Assembly: GCA_043228905.1 (NCBI GenBank)
Contig: JBHGNT010000011.1
Coordinates: 8,308,001-8,372,000, forward strand
From: Azolla caroliniana
Lineage: Eukaryota > Polypodiophyta
Reading direction: 5' to 3'
Length of the DNA stretch: 64,000 nt
The notes beneath the pieces were generated by a model. It had not been told where the DNA came from. It worked only from the letters and a program-made list of their open reading frames with translations, and did not search any database. This document shows positions 1-11,614 of this stretch, in pieces. Each line of letters begins with the position of its first letter. Position 1 is the first letter of the stretch. Made by a program: the position numbers and the translations under genes.

Positions 1-2
1 TG

Positions 3-974
3 GTGGGCTTATTTTATACAATTCGGCAGGACCTCGGCGAGAGCATCCCACAGTTTGTCATCCGGTTTCAACGGATGCACAGTCAGCTTACCCGCGCACC
101 TCCGGAGGAAGAAACGCGGGCTATATTTTTAGCCGCGCTCCAGGAACCTCTACGAACGGTATGCACAGTCATTGACTTTCGCACAAGCACCGTCAACCAG
201 GTCATCGACCGGGTTCGAGGAATGGAGAGAACGAGCTCTTGGCTAACAATGGGAGCCCTCCAACGAGCATTACCAACCGATGAGGATCTCCGTTTCCGGC
301 AAGAAATCCAATGCACGACCTACTTGAATTCTCGACACTCGTCACTGGAGTGCACCATGCAGACGCACTGCTTACTCTGCCAAGCTACGAGCCACACGAA
401 GGACCGGTGCGAATATAACTTATTGAATCAGCAAGCTCCACCAGTCCGGCAAATCGAGCCACGTAGTAGCCGAGACGAAGAAGACGAACGATGGCGACGA
501 GAGGAGCGATATCGACCGGCACAAGATGTCCGGTACGACAATCGGCGAGACAACTACGACCAGTACAAGAGAAACGACAAGTACCGAGAATACAATGGAC
601 GGTATGAGCATCACAACCGGGATCACTCCCCCGGGTATCACCAACGATGGGAAGATTACGGGAGGTATGACGACCAACCCCGGCAAGGGTACCGCAACAA
701 AAGAACTTTAATAAAAAACGGCATTTCAAAAACGGGAGCCACCCACGTGAACCGGAAAAAGGCGCCTCAAGCAGCCAACCAGACCAGAGCCCCGTGGTTA
801 CCACAAATCCTCCACCGGGTACAGGAAACAATGCCGAATCCAGCAACACCCAGAAAGCATATTGCTACTACTGCCGGCAGGAAGGACATTATAGTAATCA
901 ATGTCCGGCAAAGAGCTATGATAAGCGACCGGCAGTAAACATGGTAGTCGCCGAAGTCGCAGACCTCCAGTAGG
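3..974 (+). pseudogene. gag: gypsy-1 gag with two CCHC zinc knuckles, frameshifted
   Basis: Gag forms the capsid and packages the element RNA. The frame open from position 3 has a retrotransposon-gag-like helical region (residues about 10-60) and a CX2CX4HX4C knuckle coded at 369-410. A basic, Arg/Asp/Tyr-rich linker follows. A frame change near 690-710 is needed. The next frame reads through a second perfect CX2CX4HX4C knuckle (863-904) and ends at TAG 972-974. Two knuckles in different frames show one ancestral ORF that was later shifted. The start codon is beyond the left edge or at the Met coded at 3; the true start is unknown. Confidence 0.85.
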
Positions 975-1638
975 TCAGCACAAGGTCGCAGGGGAAGACT
1001 ACGGAATGGGAGACACAAGAGGCCATCCGGAAACAGGCAACGAAATGGGTAAAAAAGGCCAATGAGCGAAACGTAGCAGAACTTGCGCAATAGAAGGAGA
1101 ACACCGAAGAGCTCTCCGGAAGCAGTCAGTCCGAAAACGGGACATGGCAGCTATTGTAGGAATGCCAGATCACGCTGCCGTTAGGACGACTCTTGCAGCT
1201 AGTACCAAGATTCACAGAAGGACGAAGGAAGGCATGACGACAGGCGGAACACCACCGGCTCCAGCATTCTTTTCAAATTCGGAGGAGGGACCGGCCGTGG
1301 TGGACACCAATAGTCCGGCAATTACGGCCATTGTGAAAGGGGAAGAACTCCCCGGCACGATAATAGATGGAGGCTCCGGCGTTAACGTAATCAGCCTCCG
1401 GACATGCGATGCTCTTGGAATCTGAGAGTGGGAGACATGTCCGTTCTGGCTCCGTATGGCTGACACAAGCTCGTTTCGACCGACAGGATTAATACGGAAC
1501 TTGAAAGTAACCATCGGGGGCCACACATTCCGAATCTCAACCGTAGTTCTCCAGTTGCAGGCTCAAGGAGCGTACCCATTATTGTTGGGACGCCCTTGGT
1601 TAAAAACAACACATATCAAGCAGAACTAGAGGAGGAAT
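975..1638 (+). pseudogene. gypsy-1 gag-pol linker and aspartic protease
   Basis: After the gag stop the same frame stays coding-like to about 1090 (Lys/Glu-rich, with a TAG near 1092). From about 1144 the reading moves to another frame. That frame holds a retroviral-type aspartic protease core, IDGGSGVNVIS (1363-1395), in which the usual D-S/T-G triad appears as D-G-G. A TGA at 1423-1425 interrupts it. Downstream the same frame continues with a flap-like stretch and the conserved end motif LLGRPWL (about 1580-1600), then a TAG near 1629. The protease would cleave the Gag-Pol polyprotein. The triad change and stops indicate inactivity. Confidence 0.75.
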
Positions 1639-3882
1639 ATGATTACGTTCCGGCGGGGAAAAGCGAAGGTACGGGTACCAACACAACAAAGGAAGGGCAC
1701 CGGCAAGGATCTGACACCGTTATATGCGGAGTGTGTCAATATGCTGGAGGGATTAGCAGACGAAGAAGAAGAGCAGTACTTGTTGGAGAACTTGAAGATT
1801 GTACCCCTATTCAAAATTGACGTTGCGGAAGCGGTATCACCCTACTTACTACACTCGGACGAAACCGAAGCGGAACTGGATAAAGAAGCAATCCGGGAGT
1901 TACGGCATGCACAGGAGGCATTGGAAAGGGAAATTGCCGTATCCCAGCACGTAAAAGCGTCCCAATTAGAAGAGGTAAATCTAGGAACGGCGGAGGAGGC
2001 AAAACCGGTGCACATCGCCAAAGAAATTAATGCAGAGAACAAAACGGCGATAATTACACTCCTCAACGAGTTTCGCGACGTCTTTGCCTGGTCGTACGAG
2101 GATATGAGAGGCTTGGATCCTCAGTTGTATCAGCACCATATACATCTGAGCAAAGACGCCAAGCCGGTGGCACAGCGTCGGTACCGGATGAACCCAAACT
2201 ACGCCGCCAAAGTCGAGGAGGTCGACAAATTACTGAGGGTCCGCTTCATTCGTCCCGTAAAGAAATCTAAATGGCTGAACCCGATTGTAGTCGTACCGAA
2301 AAAGAATGGAAAAATTAGAGTTTGTGTCGACTACCGGAAGCTCAATGCGTCAATGGTAACGGATGCATTTCCACTTCCGTTTACGGATGGAGTTTTGGAT
2401 GCCGTTGCCGGCCATGAAGTCTACAGTTTCTTAGACGGATTCAGCGGGTATAATCAGATCCGGATGCACCCTAAGGATCAATAGAAAACAGCTTTCGTCA
2501 CCGAATGGGGAGTGTTTGTTGCGGTGGTGATGATGTTCGGGCTTAAAACGGCACCAGCAACATTCCAACGAATCATCATGGAGATCTTTGCCGAATACAT
2601 ACCGGCTTTTATGCAGGTGTTCCTTGACGACTTTGCCGTCTATAGTAGAGAAGAAGATCGTTTGTAGCATCTCAGACTATGTCTAGAGAAGTGTAGGGCG
2701 TACCGGCTAAGCCTGAATCCGGCGAAGTGTGTATTTGGAGTGTTCAACGGAACGCTACTAGGGCATATAGTAAGCAAGGAAGGCATTGCCGTAGATCCGG
2801 ACAAAGTGAAAGCAATCCGGGAAGCACCGGCACCGGCAACGGCAAAGGCATTGAGCCGTTTCCTAGGACAAATCCGCTGGCATAGCCGTATGCTCCGATA
2901 TTTGGCAAACCTAGCTACACCTCTGCATGTGGCAGTACATCGAACACTGTTCCAATGGACCGACATCGAAGACAAGGCGTACCGGGCACTAAAGGTGTTA
3001 TTGTCACAAGCACCGGTAGTGCAGCCTCCAGATTGGGGTAAAGAGTTTCATGTGTTTGTGGACGCTTCCGATATCGCAATCGGCAGCGCGCTCATGCAGC
3101 TTACCGAGCCAAGGTGGTACCGGCCAATATACTATGCCAGTCGGAAGCTATCCCAAGCGGAACGAAATTATTCTACCAAGGAAAGGGAGGCTTTAGGAAT
3201 GATCTACAGGGTAACAAAATTCAGGCATTATTTATTGGGAAGAAAGGTCTCCTTCCATGCAGATCATTCGGCACTCCTCTACCTAGTATCCAAAGCGTCA
3301 CTTACCGGTAAGCTGGCCCGGTGGACTTTGTTGTTGCAAGAGTTCGAATTTGAGATATTCCACCGACCCGGCATACAGCATGCGGTCGCAGATTATCTAA
3401 GCCGGTTAGATTCCGGGGAGACAAGTGACGGAGTACCGGACGAGTTTCTAGATGTAGAGCTTTTTCAAGTCACCACGGAAACGGCAACAGATGAAACGGT
3501 GGCACAAGAAGATAAGTGGCTAACTAATATGCACCTGTTTCTGAGTACCGGATTGCCTCTGGAGGAGATGAACTGGGACGAGAGAAAACGTCTGGCGGTA
3601 CAGAGCCGACACTTTTATTTATTACAGGACACACTATACCACAAAGGTGCGGACAGTATCTGGCGACGAGCGGTGCACAACGACGAGAAGGAGGTCATAC
3701 TACGGGAGGCACACTGCAGAGTCGTCGGAGGCCATTATGTCGGAGATGCGACGACAAGGAAAGTATGGCAAAGTGGCCTATGGTGGCCAACCACATTGAA
3801 AGATGCAGTCCGGTATGCGAAGGAGGGTGATCTATGCCAACGAATGGGTCAGCCAACGGAACAAGCTCGGATGCCACACTAG
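1639..3882 (+). pseudogene. pol: gypsy-1 reverse transcriptase, RNase H and integrase zinc-binding region
   Basis: One frame runs through this stretch with only two TAG stops (2482-2484 and 2665-2667), both where Glu is expected. RT motifs include VCVDYRKLN, FLDGFSGYNQIRMHP and the polymerase signature FLDD in place of YxDD (about 2620-2640). RNase H follows with the acidic set FVDASD, STKEREALG and HADHSALLY. The C-terminal part is the integrase HHCC domain (two His, then the Cys pair). The first Cys is replaced by Gly (GDLCQRMG), a one-base change that should break zinc binding. The frame ends at TAG 3880-3882, before the integrase core. Confidence 0.93.
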
Positions 3883-4970
3883 CCGATCCTACCACTAGAA
3901 CCATTCCAGAAATGGGGGCTGGATTTCATCGGGCCATTTAAACGACCGGCAACCGGTACGTGATCGTCGCGACGGATTATTATACTAAGTGGGCGGAAGC
4001 GAAAGCCCTACTAGACAACACCGCGGCGTCAACGACGAAATTCTTATACGAATGCATTTGGTGCCGGTACGGATGCCCCATAGAGCTGATAAGCGACCAA
4101 GGAGGGCACTTTCTTGGGCAGGTGGTAGAAAGTTTGACGACATTCTATGCGGTAGTACATAAACGAAGCACACCGTACTATCCGCAAGCAAATGGGTTAG
4201 CTGAGTCGACGAACAAAACGCTCCAGAATATCCTCCAGAAGTTCGTCAATGAAAATCGGACAGATTGGGACACAAAGCTGCACAGTGCGCTTTGGGCTTA
4301 CCGGACAACGTACAAAACAAGCATCCGGACAACACCGTTCCGATTAGCATTCAGATTGGAGGCAGTCATGCCGGTCGAGTTCCAGGTACCAAGCTTACGG
4401 ATTCAGATTTGGGAACGATTGAACGAAAAGGAATCGGAGGCAATTCCGTTAAAGGCTTTGTGCGAACTGGAAGAACACCGACTGGCGAGCATTATGCACC
4501 TGGAATTGGAACAACGGAGACGGAAAGCATTTGTAGATCGGCACCGGAAGGGAAACGAAAAGATGTTCGGGACCGGCAAGCCGGTACTCGTGTTCCAGAC
4601 CTGGATGGGCAAAATGCCAAGTAAACTACAATTTAGATGGACCGGACTGTACTGGATCACACGCGAGTTCAATGGGTCCTACCAGTTGGGGACACTTGCC
4701 GGAGAAGTGTTGGGCAAATGGGTCAACGGATTTAGACTAAAACCATACAAAGGACCTATGCCTAAGAACCCATTTGAACGGAAGGCTGCCACCGAATCAG
4801 ATGCCGGCAGGCCAACCATAACGGAAACCGGTGAAGACGACGGCTACCACCAAGCCAGTAAGGAGGAGCATGAGCCAGCAACCGAGGGGAGCAGAACGAC
4901 GGCAAACCGACAAGAGGCCGGCGAGTTGCACGCTTCGGGCAAAGGTCCGACAGGACCGGAGAACAACTAA
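3883..4970 (+). pseudogene. gypsy-1 integrase catalytic core and C-terminal region
   Basis: The integrase core begins just after the upstream stop (GLDFIGPF, first catalytic Asp). It then shifts frame near 3955 into the ORF from 3960. The second Asp is in SDQGGHF and the Glu in GLAESTNK, giving a recognisable D,D35E set. The later part has LWAYRTTYKTS, typical of plant gypsy integrases. A basic C-terminus follows, ending in a low-complexity Gly/Glu/Thr tail at 4970. There is no chromodomain. The frameshift between the first Asp and the rest makes this copy non-functional. Confidence 0.92.
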
Positions 4971-5387
4971 CCACACAAGTAAGTAAAAAAAAAAGAAAGA
5001 AAGAAAGAAGAGAATAAAGGATCGAATCAAATAAATCATGGAAAGGAGTGGTGGAAACGGCCATGCACACGAGGAGTAAAGAGGCACGTTGAAAAGGTAC
5101 GAGGAGCTATGAATAGGACATTCAACCACCGCCACATGGCACACAATGCTATTATAGTACACGACCTGCACATGCAGAGGCTTGAAAAAGACGCCAAGAT
5201 GCAAAGAGAAAAACCCCCACGCATCGAGACCTTCTCCTATCGCGAACCAAGGAGAACAGACGCATAGCGACGCGTGAAGATAAATCGTAGAGAGCTCGCA
5301 CACAGAGAACCCCCTCCCTAAGAACTTTCTCTCTCACATTCTTCCCACCATCAAACCTCTCCAACGCTCTCCGACCTCGATGCAGAG
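4971..5387 (+). other. spacer between pol and accessory ORF with a polypurine tract
   Basis: This 417-base spacer has no ORF. Near its start (about 4986-5020) lies an A/G-only tract. The second gypsy element has a similar purine tract at the same relative place (minus strand, about 46148-46115). The remaining sequence, with pyrimidine-rich patches just before the next ATG, looks like a leader. A role as an internal plus-strand priming site, or as a promoter or leader for the accessory ORF, is inference. Confidence 0.5.
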
Positions 5388-6076
5388 ATGGACTGCCAAA
5401 CGCTGTCTGAAGCCGCCAAGAAATGGTTACGACAGCACAGTCTGGAGGGTTTCTTAACGATCATGGAGGCGGCGCCACACAAGGAGGCCAAGAAGATTAT
5501 AAAAGAAATCGACACGGAGGTGATCACGGAGGAGGCGATCTGTGCGTTAATAGGCCTTCCGGAGGGAGGTATCTACACGATCGACAATCCTACCCCCGAG
5601 CAACTCATCAAATATTTCGGTGAGTACTCTCTAGCTAGCAAGGGCTATAGGACACAGGGCGGCGAAGATATGCTATTCCGTGAAATTGCCCATGTGCTCC
5701 ACAAGTTCGGCCACGTGTACCCTCGACCCCCCGTCATGCCTCTGAACCGAGCATGCTTGATCATCGCAACGTACGAAGGGGTCAAGGTAGATTAGCTGGT
5801 GTTGATAGCCGACGGGCTGTGTACGGCCATTGATATAGTAAGAGGAAAGGACGGCAAGGAAGGCCGGAAAATATGGCATGCGGTGACACAATGGCTCACC
5901 CTGTTGGCGCCACCGGTCGAGCCCGTCCAAACCAAGAAGCGGGGAAGAGCAACGGACGGCACCTCGAAACCTGCTTCGAAACGGCAACAACTGTTGGCCT
6001 CCAAGGCCACTAAGGGGAAGACTGCCGAAGCAGAGAAGGCGACGAAGGAGCGCGTTGTTGTGCCTTTCAGCGCCAG
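5388..6076 (+). pseudogene. gypsy-1 accessory ORF, N-terminal helical domain
   Basis: The frame opens with ATG at 5388 and continues through one TAG (5793-5795, where Trp is expected) to the insertion site at 6068-6076. It encodes a compact, mostly helical domain with ALIGLPEGG, YFGEYSL and LIIATYEG. The minus-strand gypsy element near 45760-45450 encodes the same three blocks (YFGEYSI and IIIATFEG among them), so the domain is conserved between diverged elements. The C-terminal part is Lys/Ala-rich. I do not recognise a named domain with confidence; a plant-mobile-domain-like fold is one possibility. It lies downstream of integrase, where env-like or other extra ORFs sit in some gypsy lineages. 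Confidence 0.7.
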
Positions 6077-6901
6077 ATCGTTTGCGTGAGTCGGGTGGGA
6101 ATCACCGGGGTTTTGGACTAGGAGGAGGAAGAATTTGAGGCTAATCTAGTTATGAATATGAATAGATTATAAGAAAGAGATATAGAAACTTGTGAATCCC
6201 ACAAGTATAATTATTTTAGTTTGTCTTAATCATAGTAATAAATTGAAATAGTTTAGAATAGTTTAGAGTAGAAATAGAAAAGAGATCAAACCTTGTGAAT
6301 CCCACAAGTATTACATTAATCAATATTTATGTAAAAATATGAATTTAGATTGAAAGAGATAGATTATAAAACTTCGTGAATCCCACGATTATATTAATTG
6401 GTGTTTTAGGAAATATATCCAATTTCCCAAATATTTTTCACACACCCTATTACATTGTGCTCCTCATCCTTATATAGAGATGAGAGAGTCTTTTGCAACC
6501 CATGCGTTTTCTCTAACTATAGACTCCATGCTTTTTCTAGAGATAGACTATATGCTTTATCTAAAGTGATCATGCTTTTTCTAACTTGTGCGTTTTTTTA
6601 TTGACTATAGTGTTCATGCATGCTACATGTGCATGTGTAGCTTTTTCTTTTATCATGCGTTTTTCTAAAGTTTATCCTAGCGTGAACTTACCTTTCTATG
6701 TGGAACATCTACTTTTTAACACTAATGAAATGTTAGTGTAATGGTAAGACATTACATTATTAACGTGGAGGTGCAAGGTTCAAACCTTGCTCTATGCATG
6801 TATTATTTATTTTGACATTTTCTTCTATTTCTTCATATTTACTAAAACGTTACTTTATAAGTTTTTCATGTAGTGTACGAAATACACTATGACAGCGCCA
6901 G
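6068..6901 (+). mobile_element. 816-bp insertion in the accessory ORF with a 9-bp target duplication
   Basis: CAGCGCCAG occurs at 6068-6076 and again at 6893-6901. The coding frame of the host ORF resumes in phase after it, so the intervening DNA (6077-6892) is a clean insertion. The first 60 bases are GC-rich and the rest is AT-rich. Three copies of an imperfect palindrome related to TTGTGAATCCCACAA lie at 6190, 6293 and 6373. A tRNA-like pol III promoter is near 6735-6786. I see no convincing terminal inverted repeat. A 9-bp duplication would suit a Mutator-like element, but SINE-type or other origins remain open. Its first bases resemble those of the insertion at 58543. Confidence 0.7.
6725..6795 (+). 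other. tRNA-like sequence with A and B boxes
   Basis: A stretch resembling a tRNA gene lies inside the 816-bp insertion. There is an A-box-like segment (TAGTGTAATGGTAAGAC, about 6735-6751) and a B box GGTTCAAACC (6777-6786) flanked by complementary bases, as in a T arm. No acceptor stem or anticodon loop can be drawn, so it is not a functional tRNA gene. A similar unit sits in the insertion at 58543-59730. It may be an internal pol III promoter of a SINE-like element. Confidence 0.55.
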
Positions 6902-9005
6902 CCGAAAGCGACCGACGGACACGCACGAGGAGACACCGGCACGACCCTTGAAGAGCCCACTCCACCGATCGGGGCAACAGGAAACGGACACCTTGGCAGC
7001 AAGAATGAATGTCGGGACTCAGGCGGAAGAAATGGAGGAAGAACCCACAGAGCACCTCCAGCGGAGGCCGGTGAAGAGCACCGCTGAATCAACCGGGAAG
7101 CGTTTGGACCCACAGAAGGATGGAACGCCCGCAACTCATGCTGAGCAACCCACGCCAAGGGAGGCACCGGAACCGGTTCAGATGGAACCGGTCATAGAAG
7201 TCCCGGCACAACAGGCAACATCGGCAAGCCCCGTCACTCAAGAGCCAGAGATACAAAGGCCAACCGCCCTAGCCGGCCAAGAACAAGCAGACGAGGGGCG
7301 AGTAGCCGAAACACAATTAGAGCCGGAACAGCAAAGTGGTCAGCTGGCAGAACCAGAAGCGCAGCTTGATGCAGAAAGGCGGGACCTGCCACTGGCGAGT
7401 GAACCCATTAGCCAACTCTCCGTGCAAGCGCAACAATAGTGCACCGGCAGCCAATGGCTCCAGTGGATAGGAGACCAAATTGCCGGAGTAGTCGGATACA
7501 TAGAGGCGGAGGAAAGAGCGCAAACGGAACGGTTGCTCGTTACAACCGACGAACTGGAGACGGCCTGGTCAAGGATTCGGTGCCTGGCACAAGACTTGGA
7601 TCGGATCACAGGAGGTATGGCCAAAATGGCCTTAACCACAACGTAGGTCCAAGCACTGGTGACTCCGGTTGATGTACAGAAGAATAAAACCCCGGAGACA
7701 CAAACTGTCCCAGGGAAAGAGGTGGCGCAAACCCAAGAGCTTGCGGAATTACGAGATGAGCTCGCTGCATAAGAAGCATTACGGAGCCGCGAACGCGACT
7801 TGAAGAAGGCAGCGGAAGAAGAATTAAGAAAGACTGCTGAGAACCTTCGCCGGACAGAGGAAAACCTGCGTAAAGGACATCATGCTTACGACCGGCTGAA
7901 GGAGGGAAAAGAGAAAGTGCTGCAGGAAAAAGACAAGCTGCGACGGATGGCGCAGACGGAAATAGAGAGGCTGAAGGAAGAGCTCTGTCAACAAAAGGAC
8001 AAAGAGGACCGTGCGCGCCGTCAGATCAACCAACGACTGAAGCAGAAGACCGATGATTTCGATCATCTTCATCGGGATTACAAGCAGCTGGAGACAGAGC
8101 ATAAGCAACAACAGGAACAGATGGCCGAGCTCCGGCAAGAGGTTGATAGGGCCACAACGGCACTCGCCGAAGAACGAGCGAAAAGATCCAGGCTATTGGA
8201 GGAAGCGGCGAATGACCGGATGGAGCTCCACAAACAGAACCATGAAGACAAGGAAAGAGCATCAATGGTACTACAAAGGTTGCAAACAACCTATCAAACT
8301 CAATTGTCGCATTATAGGGAGGAGGCGGAAACGGTTCGGATCATCAAGCAATTGAAGGAGGAGCGACAAGCCGCAGAAAATATATCATAGATGGGAGCCG
8401 AACGGATCCAGTTCATCCTCCGGTCATGGCTCACTAAGACCAAAAGCTTGATTGATGACAACTCTGTGCGTTGGTGGGCAAAATGGGCGGAGAATACGGC
8501 GGAACTCCAATTGCTTAGGGCAGATGTCGAAAACCGGCGAAAGGAGGGCGACGACTGCTATATGCTGACCTCGGAGGACTTCACCACCATCAGGGATGAG
8601 CTGGCGGAAGATTTCACAGCCCTGGCGGATGAACAATTGGTGCAGATCCGGCAGCTCGTAGCTCAACTGGATGATGATCGGCTGGAGGCTCAAATCCAAT
8701 TCGAAAGCTATGAGCGGTCCCGGCTCCGGGAAGAGAAAGTGCGAAAGGCGGCAACGGTCAACCTTAGTGATGAGGAACTGTCGCCGGTGCAAAGACCGGA
8801 GGGGGAACAGGCCGGGGTCAGTCAGCCACAGACAACTCCGACGGAGGAACCAACGACGGAAACGCCGGTGCTAGAGCGACAAACGGAGCAGCAGCCATAG
8901 CCACAAACGGAACAACAGCAACAACCACAACAACAACAACAGATTCCTGACAAGCCATTGGAAATTTTGGAGCAAAGCATTCTGGACATTTTGGATGAAG
9001 CGTAA
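6902..9005 (+). pseudogene. gypsy-1 accessory ORF, C-terminal coiled-coil part
   Basis: The host frame continues after the insertion to TAA 9003-9005. It is interrupted by stops at 7437, 7644, 7770, 8388 and 8898, four TAG and one TAA. The first third is Pro/Glu/Thr/Gln-rich and probably disordered. From about 7773 to 8390 it is a long heptad-like coiled coil very rich in Glu, Lys, Gln and Arg. After that comes a block with WWAKWAENTAELQLLRAD, then an acidic and Gln-rich tail. The minus-strand gypsy element carries the matching block GWAKWAKQAAELHTYRAY. Joined to the N-terminal part, the intact protein would be about 930 residues. Its function is unknown; a structural or assembly role is inference. 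Confidence 0.75.
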
Positions 9006-9059
9006 AAGGGCCGGATAGTGGGTTCGACGTACAAGGTACTGTCCCACGGGCATGCCATG

Positions 9060-9532
9060 TGTTACCGGCCGGCAAAGAAGGCTTAAGGAGGTACAAACCA
9101 GAGTGTGAAAGGAATAGTTATTCAGAAACTGTTGTAATTAGTAGTCTTAATATATACATATTATTATATAAGAAGATGTGGACGGACAGACCGTAATCGG
9201 TATGCCGATCCGGATCCGGAACGATTCCGTAAAGGTGCCGGTTGGCACCGTTTTGTATTTCGCACCGGAGACCTATATAAAGGCCCGATTACAATGTAAT
9301 CAAGATCGGATAATTAATAAACCTTATTCTCTTAATCTTCAACTGTTGATTACCGTTCTGTATTTATTGTCATATCTTACGCATGTTAATTACGGATGGC
9401 TCAGTAATCGATTAAGGTCTAATTAAGCGTTGTGTCGTAAGTCATTCTGCCATACCACCCTTTGGTGACGTGTCTTAAGTGGACACCCTGTGTTAGGCTG
9501 CTATCTGGCCCTAGCAATAACAAATTAAATGA
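9060..9532 (+). repeat. gypsy-1 3' LTR (left edge approximate)
   Basis: This non-coding stretch follows the accessory ORF. It carries a TATA box, TATATAAAG (9274-9282), at a position matching the TATATAAAG of the other gypsy LTR (43291-43705). It ends with TAACA at 9528-9532, directly before DNA shared with segmental copy B. The left edge is uncertain: TGTTA at about 9059 would give matching TGTTA/TAACA ends, but no good polypurine tract precedes it. The 5' LTR needed to settle the edge is not in the window. Confidence 0.6.
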
Positions 9533-10324
9533 TGCTTATGAATGAATGAATGATTAAATACTCAAACAATGATCATTTTATATTTTTGATTGCCTTTGAA
9601 GTTCATAAATAAAACAATGATAGAGCCTAATGATTGAACCAATGATTGAACCAATGATTGAATACCCAAAGCAACATTTTTATGACTCTCTAATGTTTTG
9701 TATTAAAGATGTGGCCATGAATGAACCAATGATTCAAATGGCTTATATTTAAAATGGTGGGCATGAATGAACCAATGATTGAGAAGTTCTATATTAAATA
9801 TGGGTGCCATTAATTAACCAATGATTTTAACTTTAAACCAGCATATATATGGCTTGGAAATGATGGTAAATATATACAATATGTATATAAAAATTGAATG
9901 TATGTAATATATGTATACTATATACTTAATGTTTAGGAGTACAAAGTAGGCCTACACGTGGACAATATTATTGCCCTAATGATTGGGATTAAACTTACAT
10001 ATTTTTACCTCCATATATTTAGTATTATTATACTTAATAGATAAAGTAAATTTAATTTAAATTATATATTATATGATTAATAAGGTATAAAATATAATTG
10101 ATGGACTTTATATTGACTAGTTTAAGTAGTTATTAATATGTTGAATAAAATTATTATATTAAAAATAATATCTTTCTTTATTGTATTAATATAATATTAA
10201 ATAATATAGACATTATATTGAGGGAGATTATGTTTAGAGAGGAGTTTATGTTTAGAGAGGAGCTTACCATTTTATATATTAGCCCAAGCACATAACTTGA
10301 AGAGCTCTGTGTAGACCCTAAGCC
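9533..10324. other. AT-rich upstream region of copy A with a TATA-like box
   Basis: No gene is seen here. The stretch has short direct repeats of AATGATTGAACC near 9630-9665 and a 20-base tandem duplication around 10228-10263 that copy B has only once. A TATA-like TTTATATATT (10271-10280) stands about 45-55 bases before the ATG at 10325 and is conserved in copy B (34410-34420), so it is a candidate core promoter. Confidence 0.45.
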
Positions 10325-10333
10325 ATGACTGAA

Positions 10334-10489
10334 GACTCACCATTCTCGATTGAAGAATATTGTTTGTCATCATACTCTTTGTTTTCTACCGAAGAGTATT
10401 GTCTGTGGACAGACTCACCATTTTCTATCGAAGAATATTGTTTGTCGACAGACTCACCCATTTCTATCAAAGAGTATTGTTTGAGCTCA
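10334..10489 (+). repeat. four 39-bp coding tandem repeats
   Basis: Four adjacent 39-base units each encode a 13-residue segment close to DSPFSIEEYCLST. The length is an exact multiple of three, so the frame is kept. The same four units are present in copy B at 34473-34628, so the expansion predates the segmental duplication. A fifth degenerate FSIEEYD follows after about 17 residues. Confidence 0.85.
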
Positions 10490-11614
10490 TCTTCACCTAA
10501 AACACATGTGAATAATGACACATGTGAAGAGTTCTCTATTGAAGAATACGATATTAATAAAGATACGGAGAATAAAGGTGGTGCCAATGAAACATCGAAG
10601 ATCATGGGCGATGGTGACAACAAAGAATTGGATTGTAACAAGGTTACCCCAACTTCTATGCAAGGGAGAAATTTGGAAGCCCTATGCATATTAGAAGAAT
10701 CCCACGTAGAATCCCACGTCGGGTCACATATGCAACTAGTGTCTGATAAATGTACGGCGATCAAAGTATCATTCGAGTATTATATCTTCCATGCGCAACA
10801 AATATGCAGGGTTGCCTTCAAAATTGCGTTATGTGTTAGTAACATGCAGCTACATAGAGTACAACAACATCTACTTTGCAGGGATCAGATGCTCAATTGT
10901 AAAGAGGTTCCAAGTATGAAAGGTGCAATTGGAAGACATGCTATTGGTTGGATGAAAAGTTACTTTCAGTTAAATTGTGAAGTAATGTCCACTACAGGTA
11001 GGATCCACCTCTCTGATAATTACACATGTCGGGAAGTTTATGATGTCTATCAATCAAATATGGTGAGCTCAGTTTTCAAATGTTATCATTCTGTGTAAAG
11101 TATGCATGGGGTATGCTCCATTTGTGCAAATCTTAAAAGTTTGGCTAAAGGTGCAAACACATCAATGGAAAAGGATATGAGTAAGAAGTTACTACAGGAG
11201 CATCGTGAGGCACAATCGTTCGAACGAAAGAAGGCGATGCATCATAGAGAGAAGTGGTTGAAGAGGCCCGAACAATACATGTGCTTAATGATAGATGGTA
11301 TGGACCAAAAGAAGACGTGCTTGCCACATATGCGGAGGCTCCCCAAAGACATCAATGATGAGTGCCTTGCTCAAATGCACTTGGTGGGATGCTTGGCTTA
11401 GAATAGGTCTATTGGACCTCATGTGTTCATTACATACCCCAATGTTCACAATGACCCTAACCTAATAGTTACAGTGATACAACGAGTTTTCATGTCTTGG
11501 GGCCAACCGTCCCCTTGTTCTATACATTCAATTGGACAATACTGCTAGAGAGAATAAAAATTCAACTTTGTTTGGCTATCTAAGTATGTTGGTCAACCAA
11601 TGATTGTTTAGAAA

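Larger units (their letters stand above)
1..9532 (+). mobile_element. Ty3/gypsy LTR retrotransposon, 5'-truncated by the window edge (gypsy-1)
   Basis: The order gag, protease, reverse transcriptase, RNase H, integrase, extra ORF, LTR is read on the plus strand. Having RT before integrase places it in Ty3/gypsy. No chromodomain follows the integrase; instead there is a long accessory ORF, an arrangement seen in Tat/Athila-type gypsy elements, though I cannot assign the lineage. The coding body is broken by several stops and at least three frameshifts, so this copy is dead. The right end is inferred from the CA at 9531-9532, because homology with segmental copy B (33866 onward) resumes immediately after it. 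The 5' LTR lies outside the window. Confidence 0.93.

Noticed and set aside
6725-6795. Functional tRNA gene
   Set aside because: A and B boxes present but no acceptor stem or anticodon loop; same for 59008-59070.
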